DNA of 64,000 nucleotides from NCBI GenBank assembly GCA_963811705.1, contig CAWESL010000002.1:372001-436000 (forward strand), read 5' to 3'. Of this stretch, positions 1 to 9,600 are shown one piece after another. The stretch's first letter is position 1; every line of letters starts with the position of its first letter. This DNA comes from DATJPR01 sp963811705. Lineage in GTDB: Bacteria; Bacteroidota; Ignavibacteria; UBA10030; UBA6906. The notes beneath the pieces are model-generated. The model ran no database searches and was not told the origin of the DNA. It worked only from the letters and a program-made list of their open reading frames with translations. The position numbers and the translations under genes are program-made.

Positions 1-617
1 GTCAGTCCGTCGCCGATGGGAATCGTGGGAAAATATGCCTGCAATTCAGCAAGGAACGCGGCGGAGAAACCCGTATTGACGCTGAACCCTTCCGTGGAGT
101 AATGCGCGACGGCGACTGCCGAGAGCCACGCATCGACGGATTGATTGACGATGCGGTATTTCAATCCGATCCCCAATCCGACGCTCGCGACATTGAAGCT
201 GTTCCGGGTGGCGCCCGATGCGTCAGCGCGCGTAAAATCCGCCGCGATCAACACCGGGAGAACCAGGGCCGACGATCGCCGCCCGAGCATGGGGATTTCC
301 GTGCCGACATTCACTCCAACCAGAATCGCCGGATGCGTGACATCGCTCTGCGAATACCGTGTATAGCCGAAATAGATGTCCATCAACCCGTTGCGGAAAT
401 CGAGCACGGGCATCAGCGACCGGAAGAGAATGCCGCTCGAATCGGACGCCGCGCCGCCGCTCCTGGGCCGGAATTCGATCGCCGAGAGACCCGCCGACAA
501 CGACCGGAGCTCGGTCGGTTGATAGTCCCGCGGCTCATCATATTGTGCCATTGCCTGCCCTGCCGTTCCCACCACGAAGACGGCAACCATCGCAGAAATT
601 CTTCCCACGTTCTTCAT
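1..617 (-). CDS. Putative outer-membrane beta-barrel protein, 3' end outside window
   Basis: An open frame starts with ATG at 617 and runs off the left edge with no stop, leaving 205 visible codons. Residues 1-24 form a signal peptide (Lys-3 followed by a hydrophobic stretch ending AMA-Q). The mature part has alternating hydrophobic/aromatic strands (for example LMDIYFGYTRYS and VGLGIGLKYRIV) typical of a small outer-membrane barrel. The start overlaps the stop of the upstream CNNM/CorC gene by ATGA, so the two are probably translated together. I recognise no specific family; it could also be a PorV/OmpW-like barrel. Function unknown. Confidence 0.6.
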   Translation of the reverse strand, partial: MKNVGRISAMVAVFVVGTAGQAMAQYDEPRDYQPTELRSLSAGLSAIEFRPRSGGAASDSSGILFRSLMPVLDFRNGLMDIYFGYTRYSQSDVTHPAILVGVNVGTEIPMLGRRSSALVLPVLIAADFTRADASGATRNSFNVASVGLGIGLKYRIVNQSVDAWLSAVAVAHYSTEGFSVNTGFSAAFLAELQAYFPTIPIGDGL

Positions 618-1942
618 TGCCCTGTCCCTCCCGTCACGGGGCCGGCTGGAACCCGCGCGCGCATCCGCAGCGTCCTCACACGGTTGCCGTCCATCGATTC
701 GACGACACCCACCCAGCCCCCGAACTCGAAGGCCGCCCCCTTCTCCGGCACTTTTCCGAGGAGCTGGATCACGTAACCGCTCACCGTGACAACCTCCCCT
801 GAAACGCGGTCGATCTTGAACCTCCGCGAAAAATCATGCAGCGACATCGATCCGTCGATCACGTATTCCTCCTCGCCCACTTTTTTCACCGCCGGTTGAT
901 CCGTATCGAATTCATCCCGGATATCTCCGACAAGCTCTTCAAGAACATTCTCGAGCGTGATCAGCCCGGCCGTCCCGCCATATTCATCGACGACGATCGC
1001 CATGAGCTTGCGTTTTGTCAGGAACACATTCAACAACCGTTCGAGGTTCATCGTTTCGGGAACGAACAGCATATCGCGCTTGATCTCGACCAGTCGCTCG
1101 CCGCTTCCCTGCTCCCCCTTCAGACGGAAGAGCTCCTGGAGATGCACCATCCCCAGCACGTGGTCGAGATCCTTGTCGCAGAGGGGATATCGCGTGAACT
1201 GGTTTTCGAGCGCGATGACGATGTTGTTCTCCAGCGGAGTTGTCGTCGAAAGGAACACCACCTTCGTTCTCGGTACCATGATCTCGCGGATGGATCGGGA
1301 GCGCAGGTCGAAGGCATTCAGGGAGATCGACCGCCCGATCGGAGACGTCTTCATGCCCCTGCTCACCAGCAGGCGCAGTTCTTCTTCCGAGTGTGCAACC
1401 TCGGATTCGTGGACCGGACTGATGCCGACCCAGCGCAGGATCGCGGAAGCGCTGCCGTTCAAAAGTCGTATGAACGGGCGAAAGACGAGGTAGAATACAT
1501 GGAGGGGTCGTGCAAAAAGGAGCGTGAATCGATCGGCGTACTGGATTGCCAGAAAGCGCGGGCCAAGTTCGCCGAAGACGATCAGAAAGAATGTGATGGC
1601 GGCAAAACCGCCGATGGCACTGACGGTGGATACCCAGGGACTTGCCGCTATTCCGAGCCACTGAAGAATGGATCCGATCCCTCTGGCAAGGTACGGTTCG
1701 CCCAGCCATCCCAAACCGAGGCTGGCAAAGGTGATGCCGAGCTGCGTTGCGGAGAGATACGTGTCGAGGTGCGTGATGACATGGTGCGCGAGCTTGGCGC
1801 GGTGAACGCCGTCGTGCATCAGCGGTTCGATCTGGGTTGACCGGACCTTCACAATGGCAAACTCGGCGGCGACGAAGAACCCATTGGCAAGAACGAGGCC
1901 GACGATGCTCCCCAATTCAACGAGATTCTCCAGAACGCTCAT
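614..1942 (-). CDS. CNNM/CorC (HlyC-type) membrane protein with CBS pair
   Basis: A 442-residue integral membrane protein of the hemolysin C/CorC family, whose members act in magnesium/cobalt efflux or homeostasis. Order of domains: an N-terminal DUF21/CNNM membrane domain with about four hydrophobic helices (about residues 1-195, with VAAEFAIVKVR near the N-terminus), a CBS pair starting at SIREIMVPRTKVVFL and including VVDEYGGTAGLITLENVLEE, and a C-terminal CorC/HlyC transporter-associated domain (YVIDGSMSLHDF onward). The frame is open 28 codons upstream, but that stretch is Arg-rich and unlike the family, so ATG at 1942 is chosen. The stop overlaps the next start by ATGA. Despite the old family name, haemolysis is not implied. 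Confidence 0.9.
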   Translation of the reverse strand: MSVLENLVELGSIVGLVLANGFFVAAEFAIVKVRSTQIEPLMHDGVHRAKLAHHVITHLDTYLSATQLGITFASLGLGWLGEPYLARGIGSILQWLGIAASPWVSTVSAIGGFAAITFFLIVFGELGPRFLAIQYADRFTLLFARPLHVFYLVFRPFIRLLNGSASAILRWVGISPVHESEVAHSEEELRLLVSRGMKTSPIGRSISLNAFDLRSRSIREIMVPRTKVVFLSTTTPLENNIVIALENQFTRYPLCDKDLDHVLGMVHLQELFRLKGEQGSGERLVEIKRDMLFVPETMNLERLLNVFLTKRKLMAIVVDEYGGTAGLITLENVLEELVGDIRDEFDTDQPAVKKVGEEEYVIDGSMSLHDFSRRFKIDRVSGEVVTVSGYVIQLLGKVPEKGAAFEFGGWVGVVESMDGNRVRTLRMRARVPAGPVTGGTGQ

Positions 1943-2094
1943 TTCATGTACCCTGGCAAATACCTGGTCTGGCCGTCCGGGCACGTCGCTGCACCGCGCG
2001 CGCCGTCCGTTTCGCCAGAATTGCACCGGTATTGCGCATCGTGGTCACAATGCGCCATGCGTAAAAAAAAAGGTACAAGAAACGCGATCTGAAA

Positions 2095-3897
2095 TCAAGG
2101 TGAGTTCACCCGGCCGCTTTGAAGCCATCCGGGTTCTCTCCCCCATTCCTCCTCGAGAAGACGCTGCCGGGCCGCCAGGATGGCAGATCTTCCGAGATAT
2201 CCTACGACTCGTTCTCCCCGGTCCCGATCGACGACCGGAAGCCGGCCGATGTTGTGATGCGCCATCCGTTCAACGGCGTCGCTCAGCGGTTCGTCCGGAT
2301 AGGCAATCAGCGGCTCGCGTGTCCCCGCGTCGATCACCGATTTCTGACCCGTAGGATCTGTCTTCAGCGCGTTCAGCAAATCGCCCCGTGTGATCACGCC
2401 GACGAGTTTCCCCTCGTCGTCGACGATCGGCAGGCCAAGATGCCTGATGTACGGCAGCGCATTGTCTGCGATCTGCCTGGCAAGGTCTCCCGTTTTCATT
2501 GATGCCGGGATCGCGAACGAGCCGGGGTCCATGACCTCCTCAACGCGCACGCGAACCAGGGGATCGATGCTGTACTCGCGGGCAACGTGATAGCCCCGTC
2601 GCGCAACCTTCTCCGTCAGGATTGAACGCCGCATGAGAAGAACCGTCACCGTGTGCGCTGCGATCGTTGCGATGAGGAGGAGAGGAAGGGCGTTCACATC
2701 GTGCGTGAGTTCAAGGGAGAATACCATTGCCGTCAACGGCGATCGCATCGTCCCGCCCATGACCGCCGCCATGCCGGCGAGCGCCCAGATCCCGGTGCCG
2801 TCCGGGGAAATCCAGCCCCCGACATACGCACCGAGCGATCCGCCGATGATGAGCAACGGCGCCAGGACTCCCCCCGACGTCCCCGAGCCGAGCGCAATCG
2901 CCCAGACAGCCGCTTTCATGAGGAGGAGGATTGCCGATGAATTCCCGTTCAGCGTTCCCAGGAGCAGCGAGTGAATCGAATCGTATCCGATGCCCAGGAC
3001 ACGCGGATCAACGAGCGCTCCGACGCCGACCGCCACGCCGCCGATCGCTGGCCACCACATCCAGTGGATGGGAAGCCGCTGAAACGTGTCTTCGCAAAAG
3101 TACACCGCCAGCGTCAGTACGCTGGAGAGGAGCCCGGCCATGATGCCCACCCCGACCCCAAGAACAAGCATCTGCCATGACGCTGCCGCGTGAGGAATCG
3201 TCGGAAAGATCGGCCCATGCCCAAGCAGCGGTCCGCGGAGGACGGAGGCAGTCGCAGCAGCGACGGCGACCGGGATGAAAGACCGGGGTTTCCACTCGAA
3301 CAACAGGAGCTCGACCGCGAGCAGGACGGCCGCCACCGGCGCATTAAATACCGCCGCCATTCCACCCGCCGCTCCTGCAACGAGGAGCGTCTTCCTTTCC
3401 GCGGGGGACAAATGAAAGAGCTGGGCAAAGAGGGAACCGAAAGCCCCCCCGGTCATGATGATCGGACCTTCGGCGCCAAAGGGTCCTCCGGTCCCGATGG
3501 ACACGGCGGAAGAGATCGGTTTCAGGATGGCGACCCGGAGGCTCATCTTGCTCCGGCCGATGAGGATCGACTCGAGTGCCTCGGGGATCCCATGCCCGCG
3601 GATTCTGTCCGATCCGTATCGCGCCATCAACCCGATGATAACACCGCCGATGACGGGAACGAGAACGAGCGCCCATCCGAGGGTCGTCGCCGCTGGTGAT
3701 TGATATGTTGTCGAGAGGTCCTGGAAGAACGCGACGTTTGAGATCCATGCAATGAGGGCGATCAGACCCCATGCAACGACGGAACACATGGCTCCGATCA
3801 TGAGAGCCATCAGCGAAAGCAGAAGAACCCTCTTGTCGGTCGTGAAATCTCCGAGCAGAGAGATCGATGGAACGGGTGCACTGTTCTTAGGATTCAT
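2095..3897 (-). CDS. ClC-family chloride channel/transporter with C-terminal CBS pair
   Basis: A 600-residue voltage-gated chloride channel family protein. The ClC core (about residues 20-430) carries GHGIPEALES, GGPFGAEGPI with the gating glutamate, and GSGTSGGVLAPLL. A tandem CBS module follows (about 450-590; VEEVMDPGSF and VVGYLGRSAIL mark the two halves), probably a nucleotide sensor. By eye against E. coli ClcA, the internal proton glutamate (Glu203) is replaced by leucine (AVELLLFEW), and the central anion-binding tyrosine region reads LTHDVNALP without the tyrosine. It may therefore be a channel or have altered coupling. A weak promoter-like TTGCGT/AATAAT pair lies in the 80-base upstream gap. 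No operon partner is evident. Confidence 0.9.
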   Translation of the reverse strand: MNPKNSAPVPSISLLGDFTTDKRVLLLSLMALMIGAMCSVVAWGLIALIAWISNVAFFQDLSTTYQSPAATTLGWALVLVPVIGGVIIGLMARYGSDRIRGHGIPEALESILIGRSKMSLRVAILKPISSAVSIGTGGPFGAEGPIIMTGGAFGSLFAQLFHLSPAERKTLLVAGAAGGMAAVFNAPVAAVLLAVELLLFEWKPRSFIPVAVAAATASVLRGPLLGHGPIFPTIPHAAASWQMLVLGVGVGIMAGLLSSVLTLAVYFCEDTFQRLPIHWMWWPAIGGVAVGVGALVDPRVLGIGYDSIHSLLLGTLNGNSSAILLLMKAAVWAIALGSGTSGGVLAPLLIIGGSLGAYVGGWISPDGTGIWALAGMAAVMGGTMRSPLTAMVFSLELTHDVNALPLLLIATIAAHTVTVLLMRRSILTEKVARRGYHVAREYSIDPLVRVRVEEVMDPGSFAIPASMKTGDLARQIADNALPYIRHLGLPIVDDEGKLVGVITRGDLLNALKTDPTGQKSVIDAGTREPLIAYPDEPLSDAVERMAHHNIGRLPVVDRDRGERVVGYLGRSAILAARQRLLEEEWGREPGWLQSGRVNSP

Positions 3898-3978
3898 ATC
3901 GCTTTTCTATTATTGAAGTCCTCGGAATTGAACGCAAGGTCGTCGGACGCCGGTCCGCGCTTTCGATGGATTCCCCGG

Positions 3979-5157
3979 TCAGGCGGGCAGCCTGCCTTTT
4001 GCGGTCTCCGGCTCAAATGCGGTCTTTGCGGCAATCAGCGCCCTCGCATTGTCCACCTGGCCCCAGGTATTCCAGAGCAGAGCACCGCGCACAATGCCCT
4101 TCCGAAGATAGTAGACGACCCCTTCGCGGAATTCCTCTTTCCAATCTTCAAGAATCTCCAGGGTGCTGTCCAGCTCACCGACTGCTTCGTATCCCAGATC
4201 GAACAGATCGGAATAAAAGAACGGCAAATGCCGATACGGTTCGTCCGCACCGGCCATGTTTCTTCCGGCGGCCCGCCCCATGCTGTTGGCGTTGTCTTCA
4301 TGCTCGACACGAATTCGATTTCCCAATGTTGGGCTGAAGAAATTCGCCACGTCGCCGGCAGCGTAGATGTCGGGATGCGATGTCTGCAGGTATTCATTGA
4401 CGGTGATTCCGTTGGAGACGTCAAGACCTGCGGCCGCGGCGAGCTGCACATTCGGCTGAATGCCGATGCCCGCGACGACGGCGTCAGCAAGCACCTCTTT
4501 GCCGCTCGATGTCGCGACTCGGACAGTGCCGTTCATCTTCGAAACGTTTGTCACATTCTCACCGGCCATGACCGAGACGCCCTTCGAAACGTAATACTCC
4601 GTGATGAATGCCGACAATCGCGCCGGATAGATCCTCCCGCCGATTCCTTTTTCGGGGAAGACCATGGTCACCTGCTTCTTGTTCATCGCCAGGGCGGCCG
4701 CCACCTCTGCGCCGATGAACCCGCCGCCGATAACGACAAACCTCTCGACACGCTCGGTCATCGATCGGAGATTCCTGTAGTCCTCGTACGTCCGGAAATA
4801 GACAATGCCGGCATCGAACGGGAGGCGTCGGACCTGGCCGCCTGTCGCGAGAAGAAGTTTCTCGTATGCGTAAACGTCACCGTGATCGTCAGTGACCGTC
4901 TTTTCGCGTTCCGCTATTTTGACGGCCATGCGCGAGAGATGCGTCTCGGCATTCTTCTTTGCATTCTCCAGCCAGACACTCTCGGCCTGCTCCCCTTTCC
5001 ATAGTCCCTTTGAAAGCGGGGGACGTTTGTACGGCGGACTGGACTCCCCGGCGATCATCCCGATGCTAGACGATCGGTCGACCTCTCGAATTCCGGCAAC
5101 GGCACTGTCGCCGGTCATTCCCCCACCGACGATGAGATAGCGGTAACGATTCAGCAT
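3979..5157 (-). CDS. FAD/NAD(P)-dependent oxidoreductase, ferredoxin-reductase/AIF type
   Basis: A 392-residue pyridine nucleotide-disulfide family flavoprotein. An N-terminal FAD Rossmann motif (VGGGMTGDSA, residues 10-19) is followed by PPYKRPPLSKGLWKG, typical of rhodocoxin/putidaredoxin-reductase-like and AIF-like enzymes. A second NAD(P) Rossmann motif (VVIGGGFIGAEVAAAL) and the FAD-contacting IYAAGDVANF complete the fold. There is no redox CxxC, so disulfide reductase activity is unlikely; electron transfer from NAD(P)H to a small redox carrier is the family role. No ferredoxin, rubredoxin or P450 gene is adjacent, so the partner is unknown. The start at 5157 has a perfect GGGAGG Shine-Dalgarno site seven bases upstream. 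It is divergent from thyA. Confidence 0.85.
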   Translation of the reverse strand: MLNRYRYLIVGGGMTGDSAVAGIREVDRSSSIGMIAGESSPPYKRPPLSKGLWKGEQAESVWLENAKKNAETHLSRMAVKIAEREKTVTDDHGDVYAYEKLLLATGGQVRRLPFDAGIVYFRTYEDYRNLRSMTERVERFVVIGGGFIGAEVAAALAMNKKQVTMVFPEKGIGGRIYPARLSAFITEYYVSKGVSVMAGENVTNVSKMNGTVRVATSSGKEVLADAVVAGIGIQPNVQLAAAAGLDVSNGITVNEYLQTSHPDIYAAGDVANFFSPTLGNRIRVEHEDNANSMGRAAGRNMAGADEPYRHLPFFYSDLFDLGYEAVGELDSTLEILEDWKEEFREGVVYYLRKGIVRGALLWNTWGQVDNARALIAAKTAFEPETAKGRLPA

Positions 5158-5311
5158 CGTATCCTCCCGGGATTATGTTTTCGGTTCATTTCCCTGACAC
5201 TTCCTGCACGGAAGCCACATTAATACAACGGAATGGGATGGCAAGAAAGATCCTTTCGAAAGGCCTGTGAGCGTGAATTATCATCAAACCACTCCAAATC
5301 CGAGGAATACG

Positions 5312-5340
5312 TTGACTTTCCCCCGCCACGTGTGTATCAT
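5312..5340 (+). promoter_or_regulatory. Sigma-70-type promoter of the thyA-folA operon
   Basis: TTGACT at 5312-5317 and TATCAT at 5335-5340 are separated by exactly 17 bases. The site lies 38 bases before the thyA start and matches the housekeeping consensus at ten of twelve positions. Read directly from sequence; activity is inferred. Confidence 0.7.
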
Positions 5341-5377
5341 AATTGGATCCCCCTTTCTGAATTCGCCGGAGACCCAC

Positions 5378-6190
5378 ATGCAAGTGTATCTTGACCTGGT
5401 CGACCGCGTCCTGCGCAACGGCGTGCACAAGAAGAACCGCACGGGCGTCGATACCATCTCCTGTTTTGCGGAACACTACACGGTGAACCTTGCAGACGGC
5501 TTCCCCCTGCTCACCACGAAGAAAGTCAATTTCGATTCCATGCTGTACGAATTGCTCTGGTATCTCTCCGGCGAAGACCATATCCGGAATTTGCGAAAGC
5601 ACACCAAGATCTGGGATGCGTGGGCGGACAAAGACGGGAACCTGGACACTGCGTACGGCAGGTATTGGCGCAGGTTTCCAAGCGCGCAATGGAACCCTGA
5701 GACAAAGAGCTATGATGTGACGGAAGTCGATCAGGTGAACCGGGTCCGCGAGATGCTCAGGAACGAGCCCTTTTCGCGACGGATGGTGATCACCGCGTGG
5801 GAGCCCGGCAATGCGCTGGACTCCAAATTGCCTCCCTGCCACTATTCGTTTGTCTTCAACGTCCAGGGAGACCTGCTGAACTGTCATTTGACGCAGCGCT
5901 CGGGGGACATTGCCCTCGGTATCCCATTCAACCTCGCCGCATATTCTCTCCTGACGATGATCCTCGCGCAGGATGCAAACCTCCGGCCGGGGTTTTTCAG
6001 CCACACGATCGTCGACGCCCACATTTATGTGAATCATACCGACGGTCTTCGCGAGCAGCTTGGTCGTCAACCCCGACCCCTGCCGACCGTCAGGATCGCA
6101 CGGAAGTCGGTGGACGATCTGACCTTCGACGATTTCACGCTGGTCGGCTATGACCCCTGGCCGGCCATCAAGTTTCCGGTGGCAGTATGA
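5378..6190 (+). CDS. thyA: Thymidylate synthase
   Basis: A 270-residue ThyA (E. coli 264) that methylates dUMP to dTMP using methylenetetrahydrofolate. The family landmarks are all present: KNRTGVDTIS near the N-terminus, ELLWYLSGEDHI, the catalytic cysteine in LPPCHYSFVF, QRSGDIALGIPFN, and the C-terminal KFPVAV. The frame is open 37 codons upstream, but the family normally begins at MQVYLDLVD, and GGAG lies seven bases before ATG 5378. The open frame upstream would also run through the promoter at 5312-5340. The stop overlaps the folA start by ATGA. Pairing with DHFR is functionally sensible because ThyA turns over the folate that FolA regenerates. Confidence 0.97.
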   Translation: MQVYLDLVDRVLRNGVHKKNRTGVDTISCFAEHYTVNLADGFPLLTTKKVNFDSMLYELLWYLSGEDHIRNLRKHTKIWDAWADKDGNLDTAYGRYWRRFPSAQWNPETKSYDVTEVDQVNRVREMLRNEPFSRRMVITAWEPGNALDSKLPPCHYSFVFNVQGDLLNCHLTQRSGDIALGIPFNLAAYSLLTMILAQDANLRPGFFSHTIVDAHIYVNHTDGLREQLGRQPRPLPTVRIARKSVDDLTFDDFTLVGYDPWPAIKFPVAV

Positions 6191-6654
6191 AACTCGCCCT
6201 GATCGCCGCTGTCGCGAAGAACCGGGTGATCGGCCGGAACGGGACTCTTCCCTGGCGGATTCCCGAAGACATGAAAAGGTTCAAGCGACTCACGATGGGT
6301 CACGCCGTGGTGATGGGAAGAAAGACGTACGAGTCCCTGGGCAAACCTCTTCCCGGGAGGAGGATGCTCGTCGTCACGTCAACGCCAACGACCGGCGTGG
6401 AATGTTTCCGGACGCCGGAAGAAGCACTGCTCGCCGCGAAGAATGAAGCGTGGGTCTTCGTGATCGGCGGGGCCGCGCTGTTCCGATCGTTCATCGAGCG
6501 GTGCGATGCGCTGTATCTTACGTTCGTCGATCAGCAGCCTGAGGGCGATGTTCTCTTCCCGCCGTTCGAGCGCATTCTTGACGCGCGGTATGTGCTCCGC
6601 CATGAGGAGAACCACGACGGTTACCGTTTCGCCGACTATGAAGTAAAAGCGTGA
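6187..6654 (+). CDS. folA: Dihydrofolate reductase
   Basis: A 155-residue DHFR reducing dihydrofolate to tetrahydrofolate with NADPH. It shows the N-terminal AAVAKNRVIGRNGTLPWRIPEDM (split here as AAVAKNRVIG / RNGTLPWRIPEDM), the NADPH-binding GHAVVMGRKTYESLGKPLPG segment, and VIGGAALFRSFIERC. Length and order are those of chromosomal FolA. The start ATG at 6187 overlaps the thyA stop by four bases, indicating one transcript and coupled translation. The SNF2 helicase frame follows immediately. Confidence 0.97.
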   Translation: MKLALIAAVAKNRVIGRNGTLPWRIPEDMKRFKRLTMGHAVVMGRKTYESLGKPLPGRRMLVVTSTPTTGVECFRTPEEALLAAKNEAWVFVIGGAALFRSFIERCDALYLTFVDQQPEGDVLFPPFERILDARYVLRHEENHDGYRFADYEVKA

Positions 6655-6688
6655 AGTGTTCGGGCCGCCGGTGCGACCTCGTGTTCCT

Positions 6689-9600
6689 ATGACCATTCGC
6701 ATTTCCGATATTTCGATACAGGGCGCTGCGGCCCCCGAAGCCGTTCGACGCGGGAGAGAGCTCTACCTCAACGACGCTGTCCGCCTCATCAATGTCGAGC
6801 CGAACGGTCTGGTCGCGGAAGTCCGGGCGGGCAAGCTGTACAAAGTGACCATCCGAAAAAGCCTCCATCAATTCGATCTCGCGTGCAGTTGCGGCGTCCC
6901 AGGAGGACGCTGTGAGCATGTTGCTGCCGTTCTCTACGAAGTGCGGCATCGTCAGGCGTCACATTTGGAGCTTACTCCCGACGGTCCCGCGCAGGAGACC
7001 GGAAGCGGAACCACCTATCACCCCGCAAGAAATCCCAAATGGGTGAAGCATGTCGCGCGGCTTGTCGGACCGTCGCCCGGCCGCCCGCTCGACGAGAGGG
7101 ACCGCCGTTCCCCCTGGAAGCTCGCCTTTGCGTTGCATGTATACAAAGGGAAACGCAGGATCTCTCCTCTCCGGATTCGCCTGCGAAAGGACGGGGCAGA
7201 TGGTCAGGTCTCAGTCCTCCAGTCTCTTTCCTTGCAGGAACAGGAACGCCTCTCAAAGGAGGATCGCCTCATCCTCGACAAAATGGATCCGACGATCGAA
7301 ACGTTTGTCGATGAAGAGAGCGACGGTGAGTTCTCGAGGGAAGAGTTCGGTGCCGAAACGCAGCCGGGCGAGTTCTTCGTCCGGGAGAATTTCCGCTGGC
7401 ACGACGTCATGCTCCTGCTTGAAGGCAAAGAGGTTTACCTCGAGACACGGGGTTCGATCAAGGGAAAACGGGTACAGATCGATTCCCGGCCGGGTACGAT
7501 GGCGTTCAACGTTTCGGAATCCGGGGGGGACTTGAGTTTTTTTCCCGAAATCGAATGGCCCGATTCGACACTTCCGGTCTCGGACGATATGACGATCCTT
7601 TCCGGGAAGCCGCTTTGGATCCTGGTGGACGAGAGGGTGCGGCTTGTCGGGAACGTCAGCGGCGAAGATCTCATCCGGCTTAAACAGATGGCCTCGCCGT
7701 TGGTTGTTCCGGCGAAGGACCGCGACCTTTTTCTCTCGCGGGCGCTCCCCGCATTGACCCGGCGCTTTGCGCTCCGTTCAACCGGCAGTCTGTTCAAAAC
7801 GATCGATACAGCTCCTGTCCCCCGGCTGTACCTCTCCGAGTCAAAAGGAGAACTCGTCGTCCGTCTGCGATTCGGTTACGGTGAAAGTGTGGAAGTAGCG
7901 ACCGAAGCGACCACCCCCGAACCGCACGAGATCCACTTTGCCGGACCGGCCATCGTAACCGTCAAGCGCGACGGACCCTCTGAAGAAGCGGCGCGGAGCA
8001 GCCTCCGCGCCTCAGGACTCCGGGAAACCGATCACGTGGCGCAGGCCTTCCGCTTCACGCCGTCGGTCGAACCCCTGCTGTGGCTCACGGAGCGTCTGCC
8101 GGATCTCCTGACCTCGGGATTCGAAGTCTACGGCCAGGAAAACCTGACCCGTTATCGCGTCCGGAATGGACCCTCTTCCATCGCCTTCACGGTGGCGTCC
8201 GGGATCGACTGGTTCGATTTGAGCGTCGACGCGCGATTCGAGGGAACGTCGGCATCGCTCCAGGCATTCGTCGAAGCGGTCCGTGAAGGCAGGCGGTACA
8301 TCCGTCTCACCGACGGTTCGTACGGAGTCCTTCCTGAAGAATTTCTCAAGCGCTTCAAGTCGGCCGCAGTGTTGGGTGACAACGCCCAGGGCGCCCTCCG
8401 GTTCTCGCGGGCCCACGTTGCGTTGCTGGAGGATCTTTCCGACGGAACGGAACTCACGGGTGATGAGGCCTTCCAGACCTACAGGGACCGGCTGCATTCG
8501 TTCTCCGGAATCTCCCACCAGTCGTTGCCGGAGACATTCCATGCGACCCTCCGGCCATACCAGCACGGCGGATACGACTGGCTGCGGTTCCTGCATGAGT
8601 TCCGTTTCGGGGGATTGCTCGCCGACGACATGGGGTTGGGCAAAACCGTTCAGACGCTGGCGCTTCTGGCATTCGTGCACGCGGATCACGCGCAACGGCC
8701 GTCGTTGATCATTGTCCCGACGTCTCTCGTCCACAACTGGCAGCGCGAAGCGGAACGGTTCGCGCCGGAGCTTCGCGTCCTCGCCTATCACGGGCTTGAT
8801 CGCAAGCAGGTCCGGAAGGCATTCGAAGCACACGACCTGGTTGTGACAAGCTACGGAATCCTGCGGCGCGACATCGATTTTCTCCGCGGTGTGCCGTTCA
8901 CCTACGTCATCCTGGATGAATCGCAGAACATAAAGAACTTCGCTTCGGTCAATGCGCGTGCCGCACGCCATCTCCAGGCCGAGCACCGGCTTGCCCTCAC
9001 CGGCACGCCGGTGGAGAACAACCTCACCGAGCTCTGGTCGCAAATCCACTTCCTGAATCCGGGCCTGCTCGGGGGATTGAAGACCTTCACGGATCATTAC
9101 GTTCGCTCCATCGAACGCGACCACGATGAGCAAACGGCGGCCGCCCTCCGCCACATCCTTCACCCGTTCCTCCTTCGGCGCACGAAGGAGCTCGTCGCCG
9201 CCGACCTCCCGGCGAAATTTGAGTCGGTCGTCCTGTGCGATATGGAGGATCTGCAACGCTCCGCCTATCACCACTGGAGGGAGTTTTACCGGCAGGCGAT
9301 TCTCCGGAGTTTCGAAACCGTGGGCGTGCGACGAAGTACGGTGAAAGTTCTCGAAGGCCTGACAAAACTTCGCCTCGTCTGTTGCCATCCCAGTCTCGCC
9401 GACGAACGCTATCACGGAGGGTCGGGAAAGTTTTCCGCGTTTGAAGAGATGCTCGACGACATCCTGCAGGAAGGCCACAAGGTTCTCGTCTTTTCGCAAT
9501 TCGTCCGGATGTTGACGATCCTGCGTCACCACCTTGACCGGCACGACATTGCGTACGAGTACCTTGACGGGAGAACTCTCCACCGGAAAACGCACGTCGA

